Assembly (NCBI RefSeq): GCF_002220095.1
Contig: NZ_CP022372.1
Span: forward strand, 778,501 to 842,500
Direction of reading: 5' to 3'
From: Bosea sp. AS-1
Lineage (GTDB): Bacteria; Pseudomonadota; Alphaproteobacteria; Rhizobiales; Beijerinckiaceae
DNA length: 64,000 bases
Below are positions 45,906 to 55,430 of this stretch, piece after piece. Positions within the stretch are counted from its first letter, which is position 1; each line of letters opens with the position of its first letter. The position numbers were made by a program, and so were the translations under genes. Below the pieces are notes generated by a model. The model saw only the letters and a list, made by a program, of their open reading frames with translations, was not told where the DNA came from and did not search any database.

Positions 45906-47228
45906 ATGCGAACCATCAGGATTGGTGCCGGGGCGGGTTTTGCGGGGGATCGGATCGAACCTGCCGTCGAGCTCGCGCGCCATGGGCGGCTCGACTATCT
46001 CGTTTTCGAATGCCTTGCCGAGCGGACGATCGCGATCGCCCAGCAGGCGCGGCTCACAGATCCGAGCAAGGGTTACGACGTCTTGCTCGATCAGCGGATG
46101 TCCGCCGTGCTCGCCGCCTGCCGCGAGAACGGCACGCGGATCGTCACCAATATGGGAGCTGCCAATCCGCTGGCGGCTGCGGAACGCGTGTGCGACGTCG
46201 CGCGCCGTCTGGGCCTCGGAGGCCTCAAGGTAGCCGCCGTCACCGGAGACGATGTCCTCGAGGCCATACGCGGCAGCGATCTCCAGCTTCTGGAAGGCGG
46301 CACGCTGGCCGATCTGGACAACCGCATCATCTCCGCCAACGCCTATATCGGCGCTGTGCCGATCGTGGAGGCGCTCGCGGCCGGCGCCGACGTCGTGGTG
46401 ACGGGACGGGCTGCCGATCCGGCGCTGTTCCTCGGACCGCTGATCCATTCCTTCGGCTGGGCCGCGGACGATTGGAACAAGCTCGGCAGGGGCGTGCTGG
46501 CTGGGCATCTGCTCGAATGCGCCGGGCAGGTCACCGGCGGCTATTTCGCAGATCCGGGTGTGAAGGATGTCGCCGGGCTGGCGCATCTCGGCTTCCCGAT
46601 CGGGGAAGTGTCCGAGGATGGCGATCTGGTCGTGACCAAGCTCGAAGGGACCGGCGGTGCCGTCACGACGGCCACGGTCAAGGAGCAGCTGCTGTATGAG
46701 ATCGAGGACCCTGCACGATATCTGCAGCCTGATGTCATCGCGGATTTCTCGCAGGTCCGCGTCCGGAACGCTGGGCCGGATCGCGTTGCGGTCGAAGGCG
46801 GAGGCGGGACGGCGCGGACCGGCCTGCTCAAAGTCTCGATCGGCTATGTCGGCGAAGGCCAGATTTCCTATGCGGGGACGGGAGCGGTCGGGCGGGGGCG
46901 CCTGGCGCTCGAGATCGTCCGCGAACGCCTGGCGATCACCGGCGTACCAATGGGGGAGGCGCGTTTCGATCTGATCGGCGTCGATGCGCTGCACGGCGCT
47001 GCGTTGTCACAGGGCGGTGCTCCCTACGAGGTTCGCGTGCGCGTGGCCGCGCGCACCGAAGCGGCGGCCGAGGCGATAGCTATCGGCAACGAGGTCGAGG
47101 CGCTCTACACCAACGGCCCTGCCGGCGGCGGGGGCGTAACGAAATCGGTCCGACAGGTCGTCGCGATCGCCTCAGCTCTGGCGCCTGACAGTGTCGCCCC
47201 GACCCAGCTCAGCTTCTTCGAGGCCTGA
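45906..47228 (+). CDS. AtuA/DUF1446 family protein
   Basis: A 440-residue protein of the family named for acyclic terpene utilization A in Pseudomonas, whose reaction is not known. Conserved parts seen are Arg-Ile-Gly-Ala-Gly-Ala-Gly-Phe-Ala-Gly-Asp-Arg at the start, Thr-Asn-Met-Gly-Ala-Ala-Asn-Pro, Val-Thr-Gly-Asp-Asp-Val, Val-Val-Thr-Gly-Arg-Ala-Ala-Asp-Pro-Ala-Leu and Gly-Pro-Ala-Gly-Gly-Gly-Gly near the end. It is the first gene of an operon with a small AtuA-type partner, a binding protein and a serine hydrolase. No AtuC/F carboxylase genes are here, so terpene use is not supported. Confidence 0.88.
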   Translation: MRTIRIGAGAGFAGDRIEPAVELARHGRLDYLVFECLAERTIAIAQQARLTDPSKGYDVLLDQRMSAVLAACRENGTRIVTNMGAANPLAAAERVCDVARRLGLGGLKVAAVTGDDVLEAIRGSDLQLLEGGTLADLDNRIISANAYIGAVPIVEALAAGADVVVTGRAADPALFLGPLIHSFGWAADDWNKLGRGVLAGHLLECAGQVTGGYFADPGVKDVAGLAHLGFPIGEVSEDGDLVVTKLEGTGGAVTTATVKEQLLYEIEDPARYLQPDVIADFSQVRVRNAGPDRVAVEGGGGTARTGLLKVSIGYVGEGQISYAGTGAVGRGRLALEIVRERLAITGVPMGEARFDLIGVDALHGAALSQGGAPYEVRVRVAARTEAAAEAIAIGNEVEALYTNGPAGGGGVTKSVRQVVAIASALAPDSVAPTQLSFFEA

Positions 47229-47232
47229 CGCT

Positions 47233-47586
47233 ATGAAGCTCCGCCAGATCGCGCATTCCCGGACGGGTGACAAGGGTAATGTCTCGACCATATCGGTCAT
47301 CGCCTTCAACGAAGCCGATTATCCCCTCCTTGCTCAACAGGTGACGGCGGCGCGCGTGGCGGCCCATTTCGCGGGCATCGCGACGGGATCGGTCACCCGC
47401 TACGAACTCCCGCAGCTCGGCGCCCTGAACTTCGTCATGAAAGGCGCGCTTGGCGGTGGCGTCACGCGCTCACTGGCGCTGGATGCGCATGGCAAGAGCT
47501 TGAGCTTGGCGCTGCTCGATCTCGATCTCGCCGTTCCGGAGCGCGCGCAAGACGGCGCTGCCGACAAAGCAAATCATAACGACTGA
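47233..47586 (+). CDS. Small AtuA-associated (ferredoxin-like fold) protein
   Basis: A 117-residue partner of the preceding AtuA protein; in other genomes this domain is fused to the C-terminus of AtuA. Its marks are Ile-Ala-His-Ser-Arg-Thr-Gly-Asp-Lys-Gly-Asn at the start and Gly-Ala-Leu-Asn-Phe-Val-Met-Lys-Gly-Ala-Leu-Gly-Gly-Gly-Val. ATG 47233 is four bases after the atuA-like stop. It likely forms a complex with AtuA. No function is established. Confidence 0.88.
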   Translation: MKLRQIAHSRTGDKGNVSTISVIAFNEADYPLLAQQVTAARVAAHFAGIATGSVTRYELPQLGALNFVMKGALGGGVTRSLALDAHGKSLSLALLDLDLAVPERAQDGAADKANHND

Positions 47587-47599
47587 GAGGGAAACGCTC

Positions 47600-49180
47600 A
47601 TGGCCACAAGACGCGGCTTTCTCACCGGCATGGCCTCGGCCCTGTGCCTGCCTTCGATCGTGCGGGCGCAAGGCGCCTCCACTCTCAAATTCGCGCCGCA
47701 ATCCGACGTGGCGATCCTCGATCCGATCATGAGCGTGTCCTATGTCACGCGAAATCATGCGCTGATGATCTTCGACACGCTCTACGGCGCCGACGAGCAC
47801 AACCGGGCCCAGCCGCAGATGGTGGAAGGCCATCTCGTGGAGAAGGAGGGGCGCCAGTGGACGCTCACCCTGCGCGAGGGGCTGCGCTTCCACGATGGTT
47901 CACCGGTGCTCGCCCGCGATGTGGTCGCGAGCGTGAAACGGTGGTGGAAGCGCGACAATGTCGGCCAGGTTCTGGCGGCGGTCACCGACGAGTTGTCGGC
48001 GGTCTCCGACAGGGAGGTTCGCTTCCGACTCAAGTCGCCGTTCCCGATGCTTCCCGACGCGCTCGGGAAGTTCGGCACCAATAACGCGGTGATCATGCCC
48101 GAGCGGCTCGCGCTGACGGAGGCCACGACCCAGGTCACCGAGATGGTCGGCAGCGGACCCTACCGCTTCGTCCCCGGGGAGCGCGTGCCGGGCAGCCGGC
48201 TCGTCTACGAGAAATTCGGCGGCTATGTGCCGCGTCAGGGCGGGGAGACCAGCGCTCTCGCCGGGCCGAAGATTGCCCATTTCGATCGCGTGGAATGGCT
48301 GGTCATGCCGGATGTCGCCACGGCGGCAGCCGCTCTTCAGACCGGGGAGATCGATTGGTGGGAGCAACCCGCCTCGGATTACTGGGATCTGCTGGCCACC
48401 AACAAGAACGTTAAGCTGGACCTGATCGACTCTTTCGGGTCGGCGGGCGTCGTCCGCTTCAACTTCCTGCAGGGTCCGACGAGCAATGTCCTCGTGCGCC
48501 GGGCGGCACTGGCGGCGATCAGTCAGAGGGACGTCATGACCGCCGTGATCGGCGAGGATGCGCAGCGCTGGAAGGACAAGGTCGGCTATTTCCTGCCGGG
48601 CACGCCGATGGCGAGCGAGACGGGACTCGACGCGCTGAAGGAGCCGCCGGACAAGGATGTGGCGCGGCGCCTCCTCAAGGAGGCCGGCTACAAGGGCGAG
48701 CCACTGGTCTATCTCGTGCCCGGCGATGTCGCGACGATCAAGGCCCAGGGCGAGGTCGTGACCGATGCGCTGAAGCAGGCCGGCTTCAATGTCGACATGC
48801 AGGTGATGGACTGGGGCACGGTACTCACCCGCGCCAATAACCGGCAAGGGCCCGACAAGGGCGGCTGGCACCTGGTGGGGACCTTCACGGCCGGCGTCGG
48901 CCTGCTCAACCCGTCGAGCAACAATTTCCTGCGGGGCAGCGGCACGTCAGCGATCTTCGGCTGGTCCGACATTCCCCGTCTTGAGGAATTGCGCATGGAC
49001 TGGTTCCGGGCACCGGACGAGAAGGCGCAGGCCGCGATCTGCGCCGAGATCCAGCGTGTCGCCTTCGAGACCGTGCCCTATGCGCCGACCGGCCTCTATT
49101 TCCAGCAGACGGCCTATCGCAACAACCTGACCGGCGTGCAGAAAGGCCTGCCGCTGTTCTATGGAGTGCGCCGGGCATGA
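47600..49180 (+). CDS. Family 5 (peptide/opine type) ABC substrate-binding protein
   Basis: A 526-residue periplasmic protein with a twin-Arg-type signal (Thr-Arg-Arg-Gly-Phe-Leu-Thr) and cut site near residue 24. Family 5 hallmarks are Met-Val-Glu-Gly-His near residue 75, Tyr-Thr-type strand with Leu-Arg-Glu-Gly-Leu-Arg-Phe-His-Asp-Gly-Ser-Pro-Val, and Gly-Ser-Gly-Pro-Tyr-Arg-Phe. No permease or ATPase gene is in the operon, so it must work with components coded elsewhere or act as a sensor. It is 13 bases after the small AtuA partner and overlaps the hydrolase by four bases. Confidence 0.94.
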   Translation: MATRRGFLTGMASALCLPSIVRAQGASTLKFAPQSDVAILDPIMSVSYVTRNHALMIFDTLYGADEHNRAQPQMVEGHLVEKEGRQWTLTLREGLRFHDGSPVLARDVVASVKRWWKRDNVGQVLAAVTDELSAVSDREVRFRLKSPFPMLPDALGKFGTNNAVIMPERLALTEATTQVTEMVGSGPYRFVPGERVPGSRLVYEKFGGYVPRQGGETSALAGPKIAHFDRVEWLVMPDVATAAAALQTGEIDWWEQPASDYWDLLATNKNVKLDLIDSFGSAGVVRFNFLQGPTSNVLVRRAALAAISQRDVMTAVIGEDAQRWKDKVGYFLPGTPMASETGLDALKEPPDKDVARRLLKEAGYKGEPLVYLVPGDVATIKAQGEVVTDALKQAGFNVDMQVMDWGTVLTRANNRQGPDKGGWHLVGTFTAGVGLLNPSSNNFLRGSGTSAIFGWSDIPRLEELRMDWFRAPDEKAQAAICAEIQRVAFETVPYAPTGLYFQQTAYRNNLTGVQKGLPLFYGVRRA

Positions 49181-50328
49181 GCAGCACCATCGCGCAGCCG
49201 CAATGCCACATCCCGCGCGGCGAGGATTTCCTGCTGCTGTCGCCGAGCTGGCAGGCCTATGCCTATGCCAATGTCGACGCCATGTTCGCGACGCGTCGCA
49301 TCGCTCGCGGCACCGATGCCTTTCCGCTCTCTCGTGGGGCGGAGATAGCTCCGGAATACGAGCTGGCCGGTGAGCGCCGCGGGCTCGACGACTATATCCA
49401 GCGGACCAACGTAGCCGGATTGCTCGTGCTGCAGGGCGACACGATCCGGCTCGAACGCTATGCGCTCGGGCTGGAGGAGAGCCGTCGCTGGTCGTCGATG
49501 TCGATGATCAAATCGCTGACCTCGACGCTCGTCGGCGCGGCACTTCAGGACGGCTCCATCGAAAGTCTCGACGATGCCGTCTCGCGCTATCTCCCGGCCC
49601 TGCGCGGCAGCGCCTATGACGCGGTGAGCGTTCGCGACCTGATCACCATGTCGTCCGGCGTCGACTGGAACGAGGACTACACCGATCGCCGTTCGCATGT
49701 GAACCGCTACAGCAAGTCGCTCGGCGACAAGGTGCCAGGCGGGGTGCTGGCGCTGATGCGGAGCGTGCGCGGACTGCATCCGCCGGGCAGCCAGTTCAAC
49801 TACAACACGGGCGACACCTACGTCCTGGGCGCGCTGCTTTCGGCCGCGACCGGCCGCACGCTGGCCGACTACATGTCGAGCAAGATCTGGTCGCGCTTCG
49901 GCATGGAGTTCGATGCCTTCTATACGCTGGAATCCGAGGGCGGCCAGGAGATCGGCGGCAGCCGCGCCGGGATGGCGCTGCGGGATTTCGGCCGCTTCGG
50001 CCTCTTCCTGCTCAAGGAAGGGGTGATCGACGGCGAGCGGGTTCTCCCCGAAGGATGGCTCGATGCGGCCGGGTCGCGCGTCTTTGCGCTCGACGCGGAG
50101 ACGAACAATTACGGCGCCGACGGCTATGGCTACAGCTGGTGGATCGACCCTGATGGCGCCATGGTCGCGGTCGGCTTCGCGGGCCAAACACTCTATATCA
50201 ACCGGCGAGCCAATGTCGTCATCGTCACGCTGTCATGCCATCCGCAGCTGCCCTTCGCAGCAAGCTACTGCGTGGATTTCAAGGCCGAGCGCTTCGCCTT
50301 CAAAGATGCTGTCCTTAGCCGGCTTTGA
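49177..50328 (+). CDS. Serine hydrolase of the beta-lactamase class C / NylB-like group
   Basis: A 383-residue enzyme with Ser109-Met-Ile-Lys112 as SxxK nucleophile motif, Asn-Tyr-Asn-Thr-Gly-Asp as the YxN-like motif, and no leader peptide. Arg-Ser-Tyr-Ser-like NylB context and Gly-Ala-Asp-Gly-Tyr-Gly-Tyr-Ser-Trp-Trp suggest similarity to 6-aminohexanoate-oligomer hydrolases and related esterases rather than true beta-lactamases. It may cleave an amide or ester taken up by the operon. The start overlaps the binding-protein stop. Confidence 0.9.
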   Translation: MSSTIAQPQCHIPRGEDFLLLSPSWQAYAYANVDAMFATRRIARGTDAFPLSRGAEIAPEYELAGERRGLDDYIQRTNVAGLLVLQGDTIRLERYALGLEESRRWSSMSMIKSLTSTLVGAALQDGSIESLDDAVSRYLPALRGSAYDAVSVRDLITMSSGVDWNEDYTDRRSHVNRYSKSLGDKVPGGVLALMRSVRGLHPPGSQFNYNTGDTYVLGALLSAATGRTLADYMSSKIWSRFGMEFDAFYTLESEGGQEIGGSRAGMALRDFGRFGLFLLKEGVIDGERVLPEGWLDAAGSRVFALDAETNNYGADGYGYSWWIDPDGAMVAVGFAGQTLYINRRANVVIVTLSCHPQLPFAASYCVDFKAERFAFKDAVLSRL

Positions 50329-50441
50329 ATCAATTTCGCATCTTGGAGACGCGTGGAACGGCAGAGGCGGGGCATCGCGACCCAGTTGACGTCCCGCCGT
50401 CGAGATCCTTCTGCGGCGCAGTCTGAAATTCCTGCGGGGTT

Positions 50442-51215
50442 TCAGGCGCGCCGATCCCAAATCTCCGCCTGTTCGTTGCGGACCATCTCTTCGGCTCTGG
50501 CGGGACGGACAGTACGGTAAGGTGGACTCTCGGCCTCGATCACGCCGATCATCGCCTCGATCATCTCGGCGGGATCGTGCTGGCGATCGAGTTCGCGCAC
50601 CGGCCAGTGCGCGACGACGCGCTCGCCCTGACCCCACCACTGGTCCATGCTTTCCATCCCCGTGTCATTGAAGCCGGTGCGGAATGCGCCGGGGTTCACC
50701 GTCACTACCTGCACCCCATAGGGCTTGAGCTCCTCGCACATCGCCGAGCAGATGCCTTCGACGGCGTGCTTCGAGGCGGCGTAGGCCCCGTCGAAGGGGA
50801 CCTTGACCAGGCCCGCGACCGAAGAAGTCCAGACAATCCGCCCGGCACCGCGCTTCACCATGGTGCGTGCGAAGCCCTGAGCCAGCTCCAGCGCGGCAAA
50901 GACATTGGTCTCAAAAACCGACCGGAATACCGTCATCGGAATCTCGATCATCGGGCCCGATTCCATGATGCCGGCGTTGTTGAACAGCACGTCTATCTCG
51001 ATGCCGAGCGCCTTGTTGCGGTCGATCTCGTTCAAGACGTCCAGCTTGATGACCTCCATCTCGATGCCATCGGCCTTGGCCGCATTCCGCAGCTCCCAGA
51101 CCTGCGGCCAGATCTGGCAACCAGCGACGACGCGATGCCCGCGCCGGGCGAGGCCGAGCGCCACGCCACGGCCGAACCCGGTCGCCGAACCCGTCACGAG
51201 GACTGTCTTGCCCAT
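50442..51215 (-). CDS. Short-chain dehydrogenase/reductase
   Basis: A 257-residue Rossmann-fold enzyme with Thr-Gly-Ser-Ala-Thr-Gly-Phe-Gly-Arg-Gly cofactor loop, Asn-Asn-Ala-Gly, Ser-Ser-Val-Ala-Gly and the catalytic Tyr-Ala-Ala-Ser-Lys. The long C-terminal part (Asn-Asp-Thr-Gly-Met-Glu-Ser-Met) suits an oxidoreductase of the classical SDR type; substrate unknown. It lies 24 bases after a LuxR-type gene and completes the hchA-luxR-SDR gene set on the minus strand. Confidence 0.95.
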   Translation of the reverse strand: MGKTVLVTGSATGFGRGVALGLARRGHRVVAGCQIWPQVWELRNAAKADGIEMEVIKLDVLNEIDRNKALGIEIDVLFNNAGIMESGPMIEIPMTVFRSVFETNVFAALELAQGFARTMVKRGAGRIVWTSSVAGLVKVPFDGAYAASKHAVEGICSAMCEELKPYGVQVVTVNPGAFRTGFNDTGMESMDQWWGQGERVVAHWPVRELDRQHDPAEMIEAMIGVIEAESPPYRTVRPARAEEMVRNEQAEIWDRRA

Positions 51216-51239
51216 CGCGCATCTCCCTGTTTCATCGTT

Positions 51240-51959
51240 TCATGCGACAATGTCGCCCATTCGGATCGCGACGCGGACGGCTTGCGCCGTCGTTGCGACG
51301 CCGAGGCGCTTGCGAATTCGCCGCAGGTGGTTCTCGATCGTCCGCTCGGACAGGCCCAACGCCGCAGCGATCTCGCCTTGACGACGACCGGCCGCGGTCC
51401 ACGCCAAAATCTCGCGCTCACGGCCGGTCAGCGCTCCGATGCCATCGCCGGCCGGAGCTTCTAGGAGCCTTCGCGCCGCAAGAAAGGCCGCGCCCGCGAC
51501 CACGGAGAGCGCGACCCGGGCGGTGGGCGATGGGTCGATCCGCTCACCGCCGAGGCTCATCGCCCCTTCCAGCCCCAGCGGCCCGAATATGGGAATCTGG
51601 AGGCCGTGGATGCCTCGCCCCCGCGGCAAACGGACCACGCGATAGAGCTCGCCGTTCGTTTCCGTCGTCTTGGTCCAGAAGAACGGCTCGCGCGCCTCGA
51701 GGATGTGGCGCGTCACCGGGCAGCGCCGGACATAGGTATCGGAGTCGACCGGTTCGCCTTCGCCGAACCAATCGCCCTCGACCCAATAGATGCGCTCGAC
51801 CACCTCGTCCCGGGCCGAAGAGGCGGAGAACAGCACGAATCGATCATAACCGAACGATGCGGCGAAAGTGCGAACCGCCTGCTGAATGACAGGCAGGCTC
51901 TCCGCGCCTTCGAGGGCGACGGCGGTTGCAACCGTGGTACCGTTCGGCGGTGCGGTCAC
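51240..51959 (-). CDS. LuxR-family regulator with autoinducer-like domain
   Basis: A 239-residue regulator with a C-terminal LuxR HTH (about residues 175-235; [21 protein letters not shown]). The N-terminal 165 residues have Trp and Tyr and the length of an acyl-homoserine-lactone-binding domain, but no cognate luxI is in the window; it is a solo LuxR. It overlaps the hchA stop by four bases (start at 51959, hchA ends 51956). Confidence 0.92.
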   Translation of the reverse strand: MTAPPNGTTVATAVALEGAESLPVIQQAVRTFAASFGYDRFVLFSASSARDEVVERIYWVEGDWFGEGEPVDSDTYVRRCPVTRHILEAREPFFWTKTTETNGELYRVVRLPRGRGIHGLQIPIFGPLGLEGAMSLGGERIDPSPTARVALSVVAGAAFLAARRLLEAPAGDGIGALTGREREILAWTAAGRRQGEIAAALGLSERTIENHLRRIRKRLGVATTAQAVRVAIRMGDIVA

Positions 51960-52807
51960 GCCGCGTCGACCTCCTTCAGAAGCGCGTCGGCGGCAAGCTT
52001 GCCCAGCGCGTTGCCGGCGAGCGGGCTGTCCCCGGTCAGCAGCTTGCGGTCCCGATGCACGGCGCCGGAGATATCCTTGTTGAGGATCTCGAAGCCGAGC
52101 GCCTTCAGCTTCTCGCCGAACTTCCAGGTCAGGTGGCCCGGCATGTAGCCGATGTCAGGCGTCTTGGCGTCCAGCGCGTCGGGGAAGGCGCAGATCCCGT
52201 AGCCGCGGTAGATGTCGCTGTCGCCGACCGCCAGGAAGGCAGCCGGTCCATGACACAGCGAAACGACAAACCTGTCCTTTGCGGCGGCCCATTCCAGCAC
52301 GGCCTTGACGTCCTCGCTCTCGGGGAGGCCGATCAGTGCGCCGTGACCACCCGGGATGAAGATCGCGGCGTAATCGTCGAGGCCATTTTTGATCACCTCG
52401 GACAACTTCAGCGGTTGCTTGAACTGGGCGCGGTATTTCGCGAACAGCCCTTTCACCTCCTCGTCCTCGGAGGGCATGGCCCAGAGCTCGAACTTGACGG
52501 GATTTCCCGACACGGTGGCCACGTCGAAGGCGAAACCGGCCTTGTCGAGATGATACATCGGCAGCAGCGTTTCGACCGGGTGGTTGCCGGTTGAGAAAAA
52601 CGTGCCGTTGTCGGTGAGCAGATAGCGCTCGTCGGCGCCGATCATCAGCACCTTCTTCTTGCCGTTATAGGGATTGGGATAGTCGGCGCCGCCGAGATCG
52701 GATTTCGGCTTCGTGAACTGGCCTAGCGAATAGGGCGACGGAAAGAAGGCATTGTCCTCCGCCGGATCGCGCTGCGGGCGTTTGTCCTCGGACTGTGAGG
52801 CAGCCAT
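51956..52807 (-). CDS. hchA: Glyoxalase III / Hsp31 chaperone
   Basis: The 283-residue protein has the same length as E. coli HchA and keeps the nucleophile Cys185-His186 in Val-Ser-Leu-Cys-His-Gly-Pro-Ala at the same position. The DJ-1/PfpI fold with Phe-Ile-Pro-Gly-Gly-His-Gly is complete. It turns methylglyoxal to lactate and acts as a holdase and deglycase. I use ATG 52807, preceded by GGAGG, rather than the upstream ATG 52855. It begins an operon with a solo LuxR regulator and an SDR, which may link its expression to a stress or signal. Confidence 0.96.
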   Translation of the reverse strand: MAASQSEDKRPQRDPAEDNAFFPSPYSLGQFTKPKSDLGGADYPNPYNGKKKVLMIGADERYLLTDNGTFFSTGNHPVETLLPMYHLDKAGFAFDVATVSGNPVKFELWAMPSEDEEVKGLFAKYRAQFKQPLKLSEVIKNGLDDYAAIFIPGGHGALIGLPESEDVKAVLEWAAAKDRFVVSLCHGPAAFLAVGDSDIYRGYGICAFPDALDAKTPDIGYMPGHLTWKFGEKLKALGFEILNKDISGAVHRDRKLLTGDSPLAGNALGKLAADALLKEVDAA

Positions 52808-52931
52808 GGTGTCCTCCATCTGCTGACTGGAAGACCGGAGCTTAAGCTCAGCCATCGTCCCTGCAATGAGGGTTTTCCCTCAACGAGCGGCGGCGCGCCG
52901 GCTTCGGCGATCGTCGTCTCCTATGCTCGAT

Positions 52932-54020
52932 CTAGACCCGATAGCGCTCGATGACGGACATGTCGGGTTCGAAGCCGATGCCAGGCTTGTCGGGAATGCG
53001 GATGGCTCCACAGGCCGGCAAAGCGGGGTCGAGGCCGCACCAGGCTTCCGGCCGGACATACAGGAACTCGAAGACCTCGAAGCCGTCGATCGCGGCGGCA
53101 AGCTGCAAGCTCGCCCAATAGCCCGGCCCGAAATAGGGCGAATGCGGTGCGAGGCGCTTGCCGGCCGCGCGCGTGAGCTGCGCGACCTTGACGAATTCGG
53201 TGACGCCGCCGACCTTCGTGACGCTTGGCTGGACGACGTCGAGGGCGGGGACGAGGCGGGCAAACTCGACAGCGGTGCAGGCATTCTCGCCGGCAGCGAT
53301 GGCGATCCCCTCGGCGGCGATGGCTCGCCAGGGTGTCGGATCTTCGGGCGGGAAGGTCGGCTCCTCGAGCCAGTTCACATTGTTCTCGGCAAGGGCCGGC
53401 AGCATCGCCCTGACCTGCTCCAGGGACCACTGGCAGTTGACGTCGACGGTCAGGCGCGCATCCGGCCCGGCGCCCAGGCGCCCGGCCGTGATCGTCTCCG
53501 ACAGAACCTCATGCAGCTTCACTTCGTCGTAACCGAGCGCGGTGGCCTCGGCCGCGAAATGCGCGACGCGCTCGACATCGCCGTATCGAACGAGACTCGC
53601 ATAGGCGCGGATCTCGTCGCGGCAGCGCGGCCCGATCAGGCGCGAGAAGGCCACGCCAGCGCGCTTGCCCGCAATATCCCACAGCGCGATGTCCAGCCCC
53701 GAGATCGCGAACAGGGTGATGCCATAGCGGCCGAAGAGGGCGAGGGCCTGCTGAGCCGCCAGATTGACGGCCCGGGGATCTTGCGAATCCCGCCCGATCA
53801 CAGCCGGCGCGACCAGGTCGCGAACCGCGATGGCGGTGGCGTTCTGGCACATATAGCCAAAGGCCTCGCCCCAGCCGACCAGACCAGAGGCCGTCTCGAC
53901 CCGGACCAAGACGATGTCGAGATTGCTCCACCGGGTCGGCGTGATGCCTTGCCCCTTGCCGCCATCGTCGAACGGGATGCGCAGGACAACCGGCTCCACC
54001 TTTGTGATCGGATCGGACAT
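52932..54020 (-). CDS. Enolase-superfamily sugar acid dehydratase (mandelate racemase group)
   Basis: A 362-residue TIM-barrel enzyme that abstracts a proton alpha to a carboxylate. Likely metal ligands Asp (Asp-Val-Asn-Cys-Gln-Trp), Glu (Leu-Glu-Glu-Pro) and Glu (Ala-Gly-Glu-Asn) are visible. The strand-2 base motif reads Lys-Leu-His, and His in Pro-His-Ser-Pro is the strand-7 acid/base. This group includes galactarate, glucarate and other sugar acid dehydratases. Neighbouring uronate dehydrogenase, aldose epimerase and RraA-like aldolase make an aldarate or aldonate substrate likely. The last gene of the cluster. Confidence 0.9.
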   Translation of the reverse strand: MSDPITKVEPVVLRIPFDDGGKGQGITPTRWSNLDIVLVRVETASGLVGWGEAFGYMCQNATAIAVRDLVAPAVIGRDSQDPRAVNLAAQQALALFGRYGITLFAISGLDIALWDIAGKRAGVAFSRLIGPRCRDEIRAYASLVRYGDVERVAHFAAEATALGYDEVKLHEVLSETITAGRLGAGPDARLTVDVNCQWSLEQVRAMLPALAENNVNWLEEPTFPPEDPTPWRAIAAEGIAIAAGENACTAVEFARLVPALDVVQPSVTKVGGVTEFVKVAQLTRAAGKRLAPHSPYFGPGYWASLQLAAAIDGFEVFEFLYVRPEAWCGLDPALPACGAIRIPDKPGIGFEPDMSVIERYRV

Positions 54021-54142
54021 GGCCTTCTCATCGGGTCAGGAGCCGACCCGACCAGCGGGTCCGGCGAAACAATGCGGATCGCTGGTCGCCTGCCGAGGCC
54101 CGGCCGCCAGCGAGATCAAGCGCGGTCGCCCGGTGCGGGCGG

Positions 54143-55321
54143 TCAGGCCCGCTTGCCGATTTCTTCGTCCCACCTGCGGAAGGCCATGACCATCTGGTTC
54201 GGCTCGAGAGGCAGCTCGAAGGGCGTGTCCGCGATCAGCTTCGCATATTCGGGACGACCGAACTCCGCGATCGCCGCCTGGCTCTCGGGCGGCGCCATCG
54301 AGAGTGGGACGTCCTTCACCGCCGGCCCCGGGTAGAGATAGCCTTCGTCATAGGTGAAGGCTTGTGCCGGCTTGGTCAGCATGAACGACATCAGGTCGAG
54401 AAGCACGGCGATCTTGTCGTTGGGCAGGCCCTTCGGGATCGCCATGTACTGGCCGTCGATGACCCAACGGAAATTCTTCAAGGTCCCGATGCGCGCCTCC
54501 TTCGGGACCACGCCGAGCACGCGCGGATTGATGTCCCAGCCCGTCGTGGTGGCGATGATATGGCGGGTTCCGTCGCCGAGCTCTTTCATCACCGCGGAGG
54601 TGCCGGTCGGGTAGTATTCGATGTAGCGGCCGAGTTCCTTCAGATAGGCCCAGGTCTTGTCCCAGCCTTTCATCGGATCCTTCGGATCGCTGTCGCCGAG
54701 GATATAGGGCAGTCCCATGATGAAGGTGCGGCCGGGGCCGGAATTGGCAGGTCGGGCGTACATGAACTTGTTGGGGTGAGCCTTGGCCCAGGCCAACAGC
54801 TCCTCCAGCGAGCCCGGCGGAGTCGGGACGTGGGCCGGCAGGTATTCGAGCAGCGGCCCCGAGGGGTAATAGGCGACGACCACGCCCTGGCCGAGTGCCA
54901 GGCCCTGCATCATGGCAGCGCCCCTTTCGTAGATCTCATCGAGCTTCGGCAGCGCCGTCTTGTGGGCCGCGAGCAGATCGACCCACAAATTCTGCTCGAT
55001 GCCGGCCGCGAGCGCGTCCGTGCCGGTCAGCACGAGGTCGATGTCGATGCGTCCGGCGTCCTGCTGCGCCTTGATCTTGCCGGGCAGCTCGGGGGCCGGC
55101 GCCTTGGTGAAGGTCATCCGCGAGACCAGCTCGGGCTTTGCCCGGCGATAGGCCTCGAAGGCCTTCTGGGTCAGCGCGAGATTGCCGGCGACGTCGACGA
55201 TGTTGAGATTGACCGGCGCCTTCGGCTGGGCGAGCTGCGCCTGCGCGAGGCCAGGAGCCATGGCCGCAAAGCCTGCCGCCCCGCCCAGGAACTGGCGTCG
55301 AGATGGGTCCGTCATCTTCAT
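54143..55321 (-). CDS. Family 1 ABC substrate-binding protein
   Basis: A 392-residue periplasmic binding protein with a twin-Arg-like signal (Ser-Arg-Arg-Gln-Phe-Leu) and cleavage near Ala-Gln-Ala at residue 28. Similar to iron/spermidine/sugar binding protein type 1: Ile-Asp-x-Asp-Leu-Val-Leu-Thr-Gly, Gly-Gln-Gly-Val-Val-Val-Ala-Tyr-Tyr-Pro. ATG 55321 follows GGGAGG. No permease or ATPase in the cluster. It lies 109 bases after uronate dehydrogenase and 122 before the dehydratase. Confidence 0.9.
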   Translation of the reverse strand: MKMTDPSRRQFLGGAAGFAAMAPGLAQAQLAQPKAPVNLNIVDVAGNLALTQKAFEAYRRAKPELVSRMTFTKAPAPELPGKIKAQQDAGRIDIDLVLTGTDALAAGIEQNLWVDLLAAHKTALPKLDEIYERGAAMMQGLALGQGVVVAYYPSGPLLEYLPAHVPTPPGSLEELLAWAKAHPNKFMYARPANSGPGRTFIMGLPYILGDSDPKDPMKGWDKTWAYLKELGRYIEYYPTGTSAVMKELGDGTRHIIATTTGWDINPRVLGVVPKEARIGTLKNFRWVIDGQYMAIPKGLPNDKIAVLLDLMSFMLTKPAQAFTYDEGYLYPGPAVKDVPLSMAPPESQAAIAEFGRPEYAKLIADTPFELPLEPNQMVMAFRRWDEEIGKRA

Positions 55322-55430
55322 CCTGTCATCCTCCCAAGGATAGCCGCCGGAACGGCCCTGTTGCGTGGCGTCTTGTGGCGCCATCGGTCTTCACTTTGCA
55401 TTCGGCGCCCGGCACGGCCGGCGCGCCGTC

